DNA of 64,000 nt from Prostheceraeus crozeri. Lineage: Eukaryota > Platyhelminthes > Polycladida > Euryleptidae. The notes beneath the pieces are model-generated. The model worked only from the letters and a program-made list of their open reading frames with translations. It was not told the origin of the DNA and did not search any database. Of the stretch, positions 11,290 through 22,819 are shown piece after piece (position 1 is the first letter of the stretch; every line of letters begins with the position of its first letter). The position numbers and the translations under genes are program-made. The stretch spans positions 1 through 64,000 of the forward strand of contig CAJQUW010011639.1 in the NCBI GenBank assembly GCA_907163375.1. The letters run 5' to 3'.

Positions 11290-12075
11290 TAATGCAGAAG
11301 CAAGAAGAATATGACTGTAGAAGAATGAAATAAGTAGTAAAACAGAAGTAGTAAGACAAAACGTGTATATCTGCGAGATTACGTGTTCCTTTTGCACACA
11401 CAGCGCAGGCCTTTCTCTCTTAATGAAAAGAGCCTCCAAGATAATCAGTTCTCTTTTAGATCTCACCCGTCTGCATATTCTGAATTAATTTCGGGGATCT
11501 GCATGTGGATTTGCGCAGGTAAGGAGGTGTTTTGTGATGCAGCGGTACCTGGCTTTCTCCTATTTACCAAGTACCAATTTGACACATGCTCATTCATTCG
11601 GTCGCCCAGTCTCCGTTTCGTTCTGCCAATGTAATTGTCACCGCAGCTGCAACAAAATCAGTAAATGACGTTTGAAGTGGCAGGCACAGGAACGGGATCC
11701 TTGAGCGACCTTGAGAGACTTAGTGGAGAACATCACCATAATGTCAGCTACATTGAATGCATTATTGGTTGACTTCTTGCGATTTGCTGATTGCTCTTCA
11801 AGATAAGGAATTTGATGCATATTTTTCTTTTATCTGGACCTTCTGTGACCTCTTTATCTTTGACTTTCATTTATTTACCTACGAAATTCGTAGGATAACC
11901 ATTTTTCAACAGAGTTTTGCGCAGGAATTACACCTCTTTGCAAGCATATCGTTTGAGCAAATCATCCTTGGCCTGTGAAATAGACACTTCACCAGGCCAA
12001 TTTTGCAGTGCAATGGCACGAAACTCCGAAAATGTGCGTAAAGCCCCGTCCAAGTTTTCATTTTCATTAGATGAA
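11290..12075 (-). mobile_element. Penelope-like element fragment: RT end plus GIY-YIG
   Basis: Read on the minus strand in more than one frame: LLKRYACKEV and LLKNGYPTNFVGK (RT thumb and linker), ADIMVMFSTKSL, then GDNYIGRTKRRLGDRMNEHV (GIY-YIG core with the following arginine and E-H), and IILEALFIKRERPALCVQKE (closing helix). Several frameshifts and stops; the palm domain is missing. It differs clearly from the copy at 4172-5165, so it is a separate lineage. Confidence 0.75.
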
Positions 12076-12785
12076 GTCAAAGGTCAAAGGTCAAACTTCT
12101 AATTCAACTCAAATATCACTAAAATCGCACATTTTATTATTTGCATGCAGTTTCTACAGGTGAAGGAACAACCAAATTCGATGACTTCTACCGAGACACT
12201 GGTTGAAAGGAATATGATTCTGAAACATTTCAATAATTGCTGATCAGATGCAGAACTAAAAATTACAAAAATAGTTTAAATTATAATGAATGAAATGAAA
12301 TGAAAAATAATGAAAACGTAAATTTCAAAAATGCATGTTACATAATAAGCAGATAATTTCAAATACAAAGATTTTGCATTTGTGAATATCTCTATATTAA
12401 AAGGAAAACCTATCTCAACTAAGTTTCTCAACTTATTTCATCAAGAACTGATGCCGCAAAATTCATTACAAGTGAATATACTGAAATCAGCCAAAATATT
12501 TCAAACATTCAATTTATAAAGTAGCTCTCACGCTAAAAATATATTGCCAAATTTATTATCCTTCTGTCAAAGTTGCATAATACGTAGAAAGTAAGCTACG
12601 AGAAATCTGGTGGCCATAGCATGCTTGGTTTAATTAAGCAGGGATGCGGAGTCCTATCATTTTGATAGCACTCCGACTCCGGGGGTTGATAGGACTCCGA
12701 CTCCGCATCCCTGGTTTAAAGGATATTCAAAAAAATTCGCCACGGGGGGATGCGAAAAACGCCCCATTCCTCAGTGGGGCAAGGG
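12060..12785 (-). mobile_element. family-E piggyBac-like (TTAA) element, copy 1
   Basis: On the minus strand it starts CCCTTGCCCCACTGAGG directly inside a TTAA (12786-12789). It shares long stretches with copy 2 (13374-13640) and copy 4 (49422-49820), such as TTTGAATAT, GCAACTTTGACAGAA and the AGGTCAAAGGTC box. A 75-bp hAT-like element (12639-12713) is inserted in it. The left limit is approximate. No coding sequence. Confidence 0.6.
12639..12713. mobile_element. 75-bp TIR-only relative of hAT-like family D
   Basis: Begins CAGGGATGCGGAGTCC and ends with the exact complement; nearly the whole length is terminal inverted repeat (GGACTCCGACTCC motifs). Inserted within family-E copy 1. No clean 8-bp duplication could be recognised. 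Confidence 0.7.
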
Positions 12786-13373
12786 TTAATTTCAAATTGA
12801 ATTTTATTATTTTGTTGAATTTGCGACAGTAAAACTGAGTTGGAAGCAACAGCGAACCACCGCGCTAGATTCAATATCACGATAGCGTCTGACTCGTTGC
12901 TCTTTTCATCGAAGCACTAAACCTCTCTGACGTGTATGATGGCGCATGTTTTATAATACAAACTCAAGTGTCACGCTTTCTCTACAAGTATCATGGAAAT
13001 TTAAACTGATATTAAGGCGATTAAAATCAAATAAATTCGATTTATTCAATCTCATAGAAGGTGCTTAAATTATTTAAAAAGCCTAACTTCATATGATCAA
13101 AGTTGTCATTGTCAAATTATATTTGCAACAAAATCTTCGAAAAAGTCTGAGTCGCATTGAAAATTGAAAGTTTGTCAGTTTCACAATGATTTCAAACCGG
13201 CTTATGATCGGCTTATGAAGATCTTTGAAAATCCCGTTCGTTTGTCTTTCTGCCAGACCATCTCCCAAGGTAGTTGCTGAATACGAGAACTTTTGCGTAC
13301 CTTGTTGTGTGGAACAGGATTAATCAAAAATTATTCTAAAGCAAATTTCGTGCAAGATATTGATTGCATTTAA
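12786..13373. other. no gene seen
   Basis: AT-rich spacer between two oppositely oriented family-E copies. Confidence 0.5.
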
Positions 13374-13640
13374 ACCTCGCCCTACTGCCCCACCCCTGGC
13401 GAATTTTTTGAATATCTTTTGAACCAATCAAGCTGTGGCTACCAGATTTCTAATAGTTTGCTTTCTGCGTAACATGCAACTTTGACAGAACGATAATAAA
13501 TTTGGCAATATGATTTTGTGGTGAGAGCTATCTTAAAATTTGAATGTTTGGAATATTTTGGTTGATTTCGGCATTGTGCGATATTAGTGATATCCATGAT
13601 GAACAAAAAGTTTGAATTATTTGACCTTTGACCTCATCTA
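13374..13640 (+). mobile_element. family-E piggyBac-like element, copy 2 (inverted relative to copy 1)
   Basis: Starts with ACCTCGCCCTACTGCCCC immediately after TTAA (13370-13373) and continues with TGGCGAATTTTTTGAATATC and the TGACCTTTGACCTC box. Truncated on the right. Confidence 0.6.
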
Positions 13641-14140
13641 ACACAATTATGCACTCTCAGAGTGATTAATACTCATCTTTTTATACCACCTTGAGCAGAT
13701 CCATAGAGTACGTATATGTAGGTAGAGTGTCGACTCAAAAAAGGATCTGCATACAGTGAAATTTACATGAAAAGATTCAGTCTTTCGCGGAGATTACGTT
13801 CCTGCGGTCCAAAAAAATTATTTGAACAGTTTTGAAAAAGCTAAATTTTTGACAATTTAAATACTACCGACATGACGCCCCCTTATAAGTAGTATGAAAC
13901 AAGTTGGATATCAAAAGGAATGAACATTCGTTAGCAAGCATCGCAACTAAGCGGAAATTATGCTGATGATCAAGGAAATCTAATGAACGGCATCACGATG
14001 GAAGTCTTCATGAAAAAGTTGCGATCTTATTGTGCTTTCTTGTCTGAAATTTCATATTTTTAATTCAATTATCATCATCATGAATTTATGATTCACTAAA
14101 TTCATGTTTCACTTCTTGAATCTGAATGGTGATGTGGAAC

Positions 14141-14622
14141 CACAGAATTAGATTGCAAACTGATTCAAGCAGATGGCACATGCAAGTGGGCAAAAGAAAT
14201 TTTTAATACTTTGCAGAGATAGGAAAAGTAGTCGTGTGTCGCTTGCGGATTGCTCTGAATTCCTCCAAAATGCTCCGATCGCCACGATTCCTTCAAATTC
14301 GAAGAATTCAGATCATTGCGCAAAAGTTTCTCGATAATGTTGGGCCCTCCGATCATTATTAAAAATGTTAGCAGGCTCACGAGGAAATGTTCACAAACTT
14401 CTCTGTAGAACTTGACATCGTCTGTGTCTCTTTGCAGTGTGATTCGGTTGATAACAGTCACTGAAACTTCGCACAATTTGGCGTGTTTAATGTTGAACTG
14501 GCTGCTCATTGTTCGATTGCTATGGTATTTAGTCAGGAGATTGTGCCATTTCAATAACGTTACATGTTCCAATGCTTCCGTTCTAGTCAAACGGAAGAAG
14601 AGACGACTTGTCTAATTCTGTG
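14141..14622 (-). mobile_element. family-C hAT-like non-autonomous element, copy 1
   Basis: Terminal repeats CACAGAATTAGA...TCTAATTCTGTG; perfect 8-bp duplication TGTGGAAC (14133-14140 and 14623-14630). Inside is a 141-codon open frame on the minus strand (14165-14590) that is also conserved, though broken, in copy 2 (45263-45784). Its product matches no family I know and could be a transposase remnant or chance. Confidence 0.9.
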
Positions 14623-14885
14623 TGTGGAACCATTTACATCTTTTAAAGTTAATTGAGATCATTGTCTCTGATTCTCTTATTTTGTTCTCTACCAGTGGCA
14701 GGTTGCATATGATATGATCACGCTTAAGAAGATTCTCTTGAGGTTCAGCATGAAAGCAATAGCAGGTCATCGAGTTGCTAATTTAACAAACATTCCCTTT
14801 TCAAGGCTGTCATGACACTGACGATCTGTAAAATAATATCATTTCTTTCTGCATTATACTATCATGATCAGTCAATTCTGCTGTA

Positions 14886-15880
14886 CACTGTAAATCGCTG
14901 GATACGAAAATTACATACAAACACATACCAAGTTTACATACAATTTGAAACCAACATTTGATACGAGATTCTGGTATATATAAAGAAATCTGGTATGTTT
15001 TTCATACGAATGGCCATTTACTTTCGTATGTGATTGGTATGTAAACGATTCGAACTATGCTAACTGTGATTGGCTGTTTTACATTGAAATACGAATTCTT
15101 GGTATGTTTTATATACGAGACCCGATGCAAATTGGTATGTGTTTCGTATGTCTTTCGTATGAATAGCTTTATGTCATATGGCAAAATATATGTTATACTA
15201 CACACTACTTACAAATAGCTTTTTTCCAGTAATACCAGCCGTGAATATTTCCTTGTGAAAGTGTGGTATTTAACTAGATTAGATTTGTTGTGGAATTAAA
15301 GCCGCATGTAATCTTTGCAACTTGTCTCATAGCATTCACAAGACTCATAATTAGCTCATTTCCTTCAACTAAATTGATAAACATCATTTCAATAAAACGA
15401 TAACTTTTCAGCAACCATGTTTACTTATATATCTCAAACATAACTATTTTTGCGTTCATGAATTATAATGTGTCTTTATTTTGGATTGATAATATGCTTA
15501 GTTCCAAAATTACATTATGCATAATTGTTGATGGTCAAATACTTATTGATTATTTATGAAATGCCTCGGACTTACATGTATTAAAATCGAATTCAGTATT
15601 GTTAGTTTGACTATAAAATGTCATTATCTCACTACTTACAAAGCAGTAGTAGCATTAGTGTGATCTTTATTGACAAAAAGCCTTTAATCAACATATATCA
15701 GAAATCATTGATGCTTTCCTTTAACATTGTGCTGGTATGTCTTTAGTATGTAAAGCATACCACATTTGAAAAAGCATACGAAAAGCATACAAATATATGC
15801 CAAGCGAATACAGAAATATACCAAGAAAATATTTTGGAATGCATCCTTCGTATGTGATTGGTATTGAGCGATTTACAGTG
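14886..15880 (+). mobile_element. family-F element with TA duplication (Tc1/mariner-type MITE)
   Basis: Ends CACTGTAAATCGCT and its complement, flanked by TA on both sides (14884-14885 and 15881-15882). Inserted in family-A copy 2. 995 bp, with many ATACGAA/TTCGTAT half-sites and no transposase frame. A second, partial copy lies at 1966-2332. Confidence 0.85.
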
Positions 15881-16044
15881 TAATTTCTGCAAAACTGAAT
15901 AATTGTGCATATCTCACATTTGGAAACAATTCCAACTGTATTCACTTCGAGTTCATTTAACAAAATGGAAAGTGTATACACATTGGGGATTTAATAAATG
16001 CGGAGTTACTGTTGTACATAATATACGTACTCTATGAGCAGATC

Positions 16045-16325
16045 TTTTGATTAGTGCATGGTTTTTTAGTTTTTTTGTCATTTCAGATAGTGATGTAATC
16101 GAAATTTGTTAAAATTTGTCGGTTTTTGACCTTTGACTTTCACCTCAGTCCAGAGATGACCTTAGAAATAAATCTGATGCTATTTTTCTAAATCCCTTTC
16201 AATGTTCATTCGATTACTGTGTGGTTTGGGAAAATTGGTGCAACAGTTTAGGAGATCAGCGTGGGGGCGAAATCCTCCGCCCCCCCGCCGTTGGTCGCGT
16301 TCGGAAGAACACCCTAGTTGGGCGA
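16045..16325 (+). mobile_element. family-E piggyBac-like element, right part
   Basis: Aligns with 49575-49820: GAAATTTGTTAAAATTTG, TTTGACCTTTGACTTTCACC, GTGTGGTTTGGGAAAATTGG and the terminal GGGCGAGATTTAA. It starts directly after the family-A target duplication; the left part is missing. Confidence 0.6.
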
Positions 16326-16407
16326 GATTTAAACCATTTCTGCATGCGCGATCGACGAAGAATTAAAAGCATAAAAAAATAAGTTTAATTTGCAAAGAAA
16401 TGCAACG

Positions 16408-17136
16408 CAGGGATGCGGAGTTGGAGTCCCGGAGTCTTATCATTTTTGCTGGAGTCGGAGTCCCATCAAATGATTAGGACTCCAGACTCCGGCCTTTAAC
16501 TAGACCCGAAATATAATGCAAGCCAATTATTTATTCTCGTACATAGCTATCACTGTCTTGATGTCAAATTTCTCCGTCAAACAAAAGTACAGAGACAACA
16601 GTGCATGCAAAGCTTGTAATAGTTGAGGGAATGAACCGTGATAGTGAAAAAAGGATTGTCGTTTCACTCGGTGATTTAATAGAGAAGACAAGTCTTCCTA
16701 GCCTCGATCACACCTACGCACCAAAGATTACATCAGAGACAAAAATGAAATACTAGTTTGTCTGAGAACATTACTTCTTGCCCTCACGTTAATCGTGTGT
16801 GATACCTCCTCCAAAGCGCATGTTAAAATCGAAAGTGTACTCATATTTCTTGAAGAAAGATTAGGGATTTTCCTGCCTGGTAGAGACTGTAGAAAAACCG
16901 TGTATAGAACACATCAACAAGCCGAGTCGAGGAGGAGCCGAGTCGCATGCATCCAACTGAAAGCGACATTTGATCAACTTTCATTGAAAATGATTGATAA
17001 TTGATACGCAAATGATCACTAAATATAGGTTCAGGTAAGCCTATAATGATCTATGATGTAGTTTACCAGTTAATTTTTTCAAAAACTACACTAAACTGTG
17101 TAATACCAAAGCTACAATTAGGATTCCGCATCCCTG
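16408..17136 (+). mobile_element. family-D hAT-like element, complete non-autonomous copy
   Basis: Ends CAGGGATGCGGAGT and TTCCGCATCCCTG with a perfect 8-bp duplication ATGCAACG (16400-16407 and 17137-17144). The first 90 bp repeat GGAGTC/GACTCC steps. Relatives: 12639-12713 (TIR-only) and 53134-53755 (inverted, truncated). No transposase frame in the 729 bp. Confidence 0.9.
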
Positions 17137-17606
17137 ATGCAACGGACCCCTGCCTGTAAATTCACTCAAGTCAAGGCAGTACAAATGAATATCATTGTCT
17201 TTAATTACAATATGACGAGCAAATATCGTTCCTTTGAAAATCATTTGATCTTCAGCCAAAGATGGAAATTGCTGAGTCGTGGAGACAATGATCATTTTCA
17301 GTTGAAGATAATCATGTGATAAGTCGTTGTAGCTGATTATAATGAAAGTAACTGCAATAATAATGATGTATTTTTGGGGAAAATGCGATCTAGCGTATCT
17401 GTAGATGCCCAGGTTGTCTAAGAAACTGTCGGAGGCTGTGTTTCCCGTTTGTATCTCAGAAATGAGACGATTTGTTAACTAAATTTGAAGAAAACTAAGT
17501 TTATATTTCACAGTGCAATGATCTCTAGGATTATTGCTTCCATAATAAAATTTGTGCATAGTAAACACTACAATATCACATTAACATGGATTTTTGAGGG
17601 CATTTA

Positions 17607-18552
17607 CGAGGGGTGATTGATAAGTTCGCGGCCTGACATAGAAAGCTTAAAGCCAGGCCATTATGCACATGTGGATTGATACAATGGAATGTGCTGACGG
17701 CGCATGACGAGTGATCAGTCGACCCGGTGAGTCCGACCAATCTCTAGGAAGTCAAACAGCAAAACTCCCTTCGAATTCCAAAAAATGGAAGCCATGACCT
17801 TTCCCGCGGACCTGGTGACCTTGGCTTTCCGCGGAGTTGATGATCCTGGGTGTTTCCATTGTTTCGATTGTTCTTTCGACTCTGGCTGATAGTGGTGAAT
17901 CCAGGTCTCATCCATCGTAATGAACCGGTCCATGAAATTTTCAGGATCTCTTACGAACAGCGCCAGGTTGTCCCTTGAGATGAGATAGCGGACTCGTTTG
18001 TTCTCTGGTGTGAGCAGTCGTGGCACCCATCGAGCGGAAACTTTGTTCATGCCAAGTTCATGATGGATGATGTTATGGGCAATCTTTCGCTCGGTTGTAC
18101 GGCGATCATCAAGAATAATCTTTTGAACATGATCAATCACATCTTCTGTGCTCACTGTCACTGGTCTTCCACAACGGGGATCATCTTCCAAGCTCTCTCT
18201 TCCTTGCTTGAATTCTGAGGCCCACTTCATGACTGTGGTGATGGACGGAGCTTTCTCACCAAGTGTTCCAACCATATCATCATGAACCCCCTTTGGTGTG
18301 ACTCCTTTCAAGCCGAGATAACGAATGACAGCTTGAATTGAAACGTGATCCATCTTACGCAACACTTATCTGAGTAACTGACTGATAAGTTAGTAACTGA
18401 AGTTAAGTAGATGTGGTTTACCAACAGTTCACCGGATCGACTGATCACTCGTCATACGCCGTCAGCACATTCCATTGTATCAATCCACATGTGCATAATG
18501 GCCTGGCTTTAAGCTTTCTATGTCAGGCCGCGAACTTATCAATCACCCCTCG
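17607..18552 (-). mobile_element. mariner-family element with long terminal repeats, internally deleted
   Basis: TA duplications at 17605-17606 and 18553-18554. Ends CGAGGGGTGATTGATAAGTT and complement. Inverted repeats run about 123 bp (17607-17729 and 18430-18552), much longer than the roughly 30 bp of typical mariners. The element is 946 bp against about 1.3 kb for autonomous mariners; the loss removes the 3' half of the transposase. Confidence 0.9.
17715..18365 (-). pseudogene. mariner transposase, N-terminal two thirds
   Basis: 216 residues against about 345 for a full protein. HTH region: MDHVSIQAVIRYLGLKGVTP...IHDDM-like helix, then ITTVMKWASEFKQGRESLEDDPRCGRP, the mariner linker with GRP hook, followed by the second HTH. 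The first catalytic aspartate is present in FITMDETWIHHYQPESK. The segments that would hold the second and third catalytic aspartates (HDNARPH-type and PYSPDL-type) are missing: the frame runs into the left terminal repeat after FLEIGRTHRVD. It cannot be an active transposase but could still bind DNA. The reading frame is otherwise undamaged, implying a young deletion derivative. Confidence 0.9.
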
Positions 18553-18826
18553 TATGTAGGACATTTGACGGCCGGTGAGAGCCTGAAAATGTCCTGCACT
18601 GTTGTCCGAAAAATCGATGTTAATAATATTGTGCGTAATTGAAATGAACTGGGCAGCAATGTAGGAAAAAAGCGGTCAGTAATACTATGAATACACGTGT
18701 AGATATCCTCTAACTGAGATTTTTAAAATATCTTTCACATGCATAGATGCAGATATCATCATCACGTGATGCATTACTGTCTTCATTTCTCCACATTGTA
18801 CCACAGCTAAATTACGCACAATAGAG

Positions 18827-19556
18827 CAGACAGCGTATTCCGCCTTGAGATTCAATTTGATGAATTGCTCGAGTTTGACTTGATAAGCGCAAGCGAATCG
18901 CTATAATATGGATTTTGCTTGATTCATTGACTTGATGTGACAGATCAGCGACAAATGAGATGGTCACTGTGAACCTCTTTGACTCACTGAGACGACGGTA
19001 GTAGATACATAGTACAATAAGAAATCAGATGAAACTCATACGATCAAGACCGTTTAGGGCGCTTGTTTGTTCACATTTCGGAAGAATTATCTGTCATGTG
19101 ACTGTCTTATCACAGCCCTGATCACAATCACTCAATTTTTGTAAAAAAACCTCTACCTATATTCTTAAATTGTAGCTTAACATGAGTTTGTGTTACTTTG
19201 CATTAACTTGCGCTATTTATGTTGCTTAGGTTGCTCTAGCTCCAAGTTTCACGCGCAGATGCAATACTATATGCGAACACGATGTAAGTGTATTCTACCA
19301 ATAAATATGAAAAAATTTAGAATAAAATTAATAAAATATAAAAAAAAATTTAAAAAAAGTAAAAATTAAGTGCGAATACATAAAAAGTAGAGATCTTTAA
19401 AAGCCTATTTTTTCTATTAATTCTCTATTGATCATTTCAATATTTATAATTATATCACTTGCCATTAATCTTAATTCTATGTTCGAGATAGTCACATTTG
19501 AAATACCTAAACTTCAACGTGTTTATGAGAAAATATGTTGGTTTGTCCAATAAGGA
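18827..19556. other. no gene seen
   Basis: AT-rich; poly-A-like stretch around 19300-19370. Confidence 0.5.
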
Positions 19557-19873
19557 ATTTCAAAAAAAGATTACTTTCGGACGATCTATTTGAAAAAGAA
19601 AATAAAAGTAGTGTTACTGCACAATATTTCACTGTCCATCCAGACCACGTCTTCAGGTGAGAGTGACATAGGACAATGCATGAAGTGCATTATGCAAAAT
19701 GAATAACAGAATGACGATGGTTAACGATATTGATTCATGTGGCCTGTATAGCGTTTAACGGCAGATTCGCCTCAGATTGAAGAGCGGTAATGAAGAATGA
19801 AATAACAATGACAACGATCTATTTTCATTTTATTTTTCAAATAGATCGTCCGAAAGCAATCTTCTTTTTGAAA
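19557..19873. mobile_element. MITE-like element with about 45-bp inverted ends
   Basis: Left arm TTTCAAAAAAAGATTACTTT then CGGACGATCTATTTG; the right arm (19825-19873) is its complement with few changes. The middle has no frame. A target duplication could not be fixed. Confidence 0.65.
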
Positions 19874-20479
19874 CGTGTTCATGAATCTATAAAGCAATCT
19901 TGATATCCCACAAATGGGTTTATGTTGTGAATTTGACTTTATACAACAGCTGTTAAATAATGATTATCACTACTTGAAAATTATCTCAATCTACGGCTGG
20001 CTGTCTCACCCTATAGCGGAACTTCTAGAGTGTAAATGGTTAAACGTGTTAGTGATAAAATAGATGTTAAAAATTGATAAATGATTTGAACTGTAGCAAA
20101 GTTTGATAGACAGACCTCCAGAATGCTTTTTGTAAAAGAAAGAGGTGAACTTCGTGTCATAATGACTGCTTTAGTTCAGAGTGAAAATAAAATGCATCAA
20201 GTCTAAAATTCAAAAGAGACTTAGATCACACGTGAGGTTATTCTTCGATTCAGATAACTTTGAGCCCTCTAGAGCCAAATTCAAGTCAAAATTTTTGTTT
20301 CCAAAATTATCATTGTCAACGCATCCTATTTTTCTTGCATCACTTAATTATACAGTGCGCTCATAAAGTCACTGCATCAAAAACATCGATTTCTACGTGA
20401 TTACAAAACATCTATTTACATCTTACAAAAGCTATTGAAAATGTTCACGAATAGAAAGATCAATTAGTAGACGTCTCAT

Positions 20480-21010
20480 GTTCTCAAGGACTCAGTGAAC
20501 TTCCTCGTGTCTAATATTATCATTTTGATGTCGGTTGTTTTCTCTTAACTCTTGTAGATTTTGTGACTTGTTTCGGTAAACCTCGTGCTTCACCGCTACC
20601 CACCAGTAAAATACACTCAAGTCCACGGATATAAGATGCCAACTTCCTCTAGAGATAACTCTTGTTTGGAATATTCCACTCAAATATCGAAGTGAGGAAT
20701 TGGTGGCATGCGCAGTTGCTCCACATTCAGTCAAAATTTCATCGTCACTCAATTCGTCGATGAACGAAGCAACAATTTTCTCAAATAATTTTTGCAATAG
20801 CAAGTGAAGATCGGTTCAAACATTCGCCTTCTTGACATGGAGCGCCATGCCGCAACTTAAAGAGAATGTATTGGCTTCTTAACAAATTCGTGTGGGTCTC
20901 CAAATTCGGAATTCGGAAATTCTGGCTACGATAGCCTACTCTGATGGATGAAACCAAGTTTCATCAGAAAATGTCTTAACGAACCCTTAATTTTCATTTA
21001 GATCTTCCTT
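20480..21010 (-). pseudogene. decayed DDE transposase (Tc1/mariner-IS630 superfamily)
   Basis: Minus-strand frames read FLMKLGFIHQS, then FGDPHEFVKKPIHSL, RSMSRRRMFEPIF, and the open stretch at 20492-20803 with CGATAHATNSSLRYL, GIFQTRVISRGSW and EVYRNKSQNLQELREN. These match the order DET-W-H..., ENPH, SRRRIVGPIFF, QQDGATAHTA, RVISRGLWP, KVYRNKP in a common invertebrate DDE transposase family. Stops, and loss of the D in the QQDGATAH box, show it is dead. Ends and terminal repeats were not found. Confidence 0.7.
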
Positions 21011-22284
21011 GAACCATAGGCAGTACTGAAGGCTTTTATATAGCATTCTCAAAATAAATGTTTATTTCTGTGCATGTGTTGAAGAGTTGATATCACCATA
21101 GCCTTCAGAGCGCATGAGCATTACTTTTCAGTCTTTGCGGTCAACACTTTGCAGTTCGAGAACTTTTAGGCTGCAATGTATAATATTTACGCTTTGATTT
21201 TATCTTCTCTATGTATTATTTTGATTGTAATTACGTTGAGCATCCTAGAAATATGCCTAAATCTAGCATTTGAAACATAGGAGCATTTACAATTGAATCA
21301 CATCGCCCTAATGAAGAATCAAAAATATCAAATTGGTAAACAATTTATTGCTAACACAATTATCAACATCACCAATATATTAGGGGTCTGTCATAAGATA
21401 GCCAAAAATATTCGATAAAATGACTCCTTTGATCTTCGTATCTTTTACTACTGTTATTTTCTTTATTATCATTTCTGCTGTTCTTTTCAGTTTGAAGTCG
21501 TTATTTGGCTAATTAATAGAATGCAACAAATACTGAAAACAAAGCTATAATTCTGATACAATTATCTAAAACCCAGACTAAGATTTTAAGTCATTGGCTG
21601 ATATATTGCATGTCCAGCAACTCGAGAGAGTCCTAGAGCACGAAGTTGCTGAAAGATTGACTGAAAGATACTTGGCTACTTGGACTATTGCATCTACACG
21701 TAAATGAATGAATGCACCAAATAAATTGCGAGGCATTGCAATCAATCATTTTATATTTTTGTTTCACGATTTGTCGCATCAAGCTGACAGTGTTGCATGG
21801 AAATCTATTGTGAGTAGTGCTTTTAACATGTTGCCATCATTATATAGCTACTGAATAGATGTATTCATGGGTGAATGTAAATGTTAACTGAAACTTCGTT
21901 TGCAATTGTTTTGAACCGTTTTTTCCCAGATTTTTATTCATTGATTTTCGTAATTTTTCTTCATTGAATAGCCTTCTTCATCTTTGAAGAGCGTATAGAA
22001 ATCCGATTTTTACAATACGAGTATTATTCAGTCTATTGAAAATTCAAATTTGTCAACTATACATAGTTGAGTATAGTCGACCCAGGTAGATACACCTTAA
22101 AATTAACACGACTAAAAGATATAAAGGAATGCCGATCATTGGAATATATTGCTGATGAAAAGTCGAAAAATATTCAGCGTTGAAAAGGCGAGGCCTGCTT
22201 TTCCGACGTAAATGCTTCCTATAAAGTCACTTCTTCCTTGTTTCCTACCAATGTTTCCTTTGAAATGAGGAAATAGTTACCAGC
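21011..22284. other. no gene seen
   Basis: AT-rich, no domain recognised. Confidence 0.5.
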
Positions 22285-22540
22285 CATAGAAATAGATTGT
22301 TTATCTGAAGTTGACTAGAATGGAAATTGACTCAAGGTCGCGGCACATCCGGGGGAACTAAGTTGGGGCATGAACCACCAATGAAAAGCTTATAATTGCA
22401 CATGTGACTGATTCTAAACCAATGATTCAGCCGTTGACAAGTGTATCTAAGTGAAAATGCGTGCGATTTTTGTGCCACTATTGTGTATTGCATGAATCTT
22501 CATTCCCGTTCTAGATATTTCATTTTTATCTATTTCTATG
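22285..22540 (+). mobile_element. family-B hAT/P-like MITE, complete copy
   Basis: 256 bp, ends CATAGAAATAGAT and complement, perfect 8-bp duplication TTACCAGC (22277-22284 and 22541-22548). Internal landmark CTCAAGGTCGCGGCACATCC is shared with 46044-46299 and 46828-46978. Confidence 0.9.
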
Positions 22541-22819
22541 TTACCAGCTGATGAATACCGGCATATAATGTGCTGGGTCTACGTTGAGGACGACTGGGCT
22601 GCTTGGAAAGTGTGTTTGATTGGACAACACGAGGTAATTGAACACCATTCACTTCTTCGGAGATTTCATCATCTTTATTCTCTTCGTCGCATGGAATACG
22701 TTTAGCAAAAGCGATGGCAACGTCATCTTGAGCCATCAGTGCTAAATCTGCTATTTCAATCAATCGAACAGAGCGCTGATAACAATAGCAACCGCTTCCA
22801 GGCGACCTCGGACAATCGA

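Larger units (their letters stand above)
13702..16036 (+). mobile_element. family-A hAT/P-like non-autonomous element, interrupted by two insertions
   Basis: Ends CATAGAGTACG...GTACTCTATG, flanked by a perfect 8-bp target duplication AGCAGATC (13694-13701 and 16037-16044). Internal landmarks shared with other copies: GGTAGAGTGTCGACTC near the left end, GCGGAGATTACGTTCC, and GCGGAGTTAC near the right end. Two foreign elements sit inside (14141-14622 and 14886-15880). No transposase is encoded. 8-bp duplications are typical of hAT and P elements. Confidence 0.9.
17560..18826 (+). repeat. repeat G copy 1, split by a mariner
   Basis: The flanks of the mariner (17560-17606 and 18553-18826) together match 36730-37042: AACATGGATTTTTGAGG, GTAGGACATTTGA, ATATCTTTCACATGCATAGAT, CAGATATCATCAT. 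The second locus lacks the mariner and so is an empty-site relative. The class of repeat G is unknown. Confidence 0.75.

Noticed and set aside
14165-14590. Host gene conserved in two places (also 45331-45573)
   Set aside because: Both copies lie inside family-C elements with exact target duplications, so the conservation is that of a repeat.
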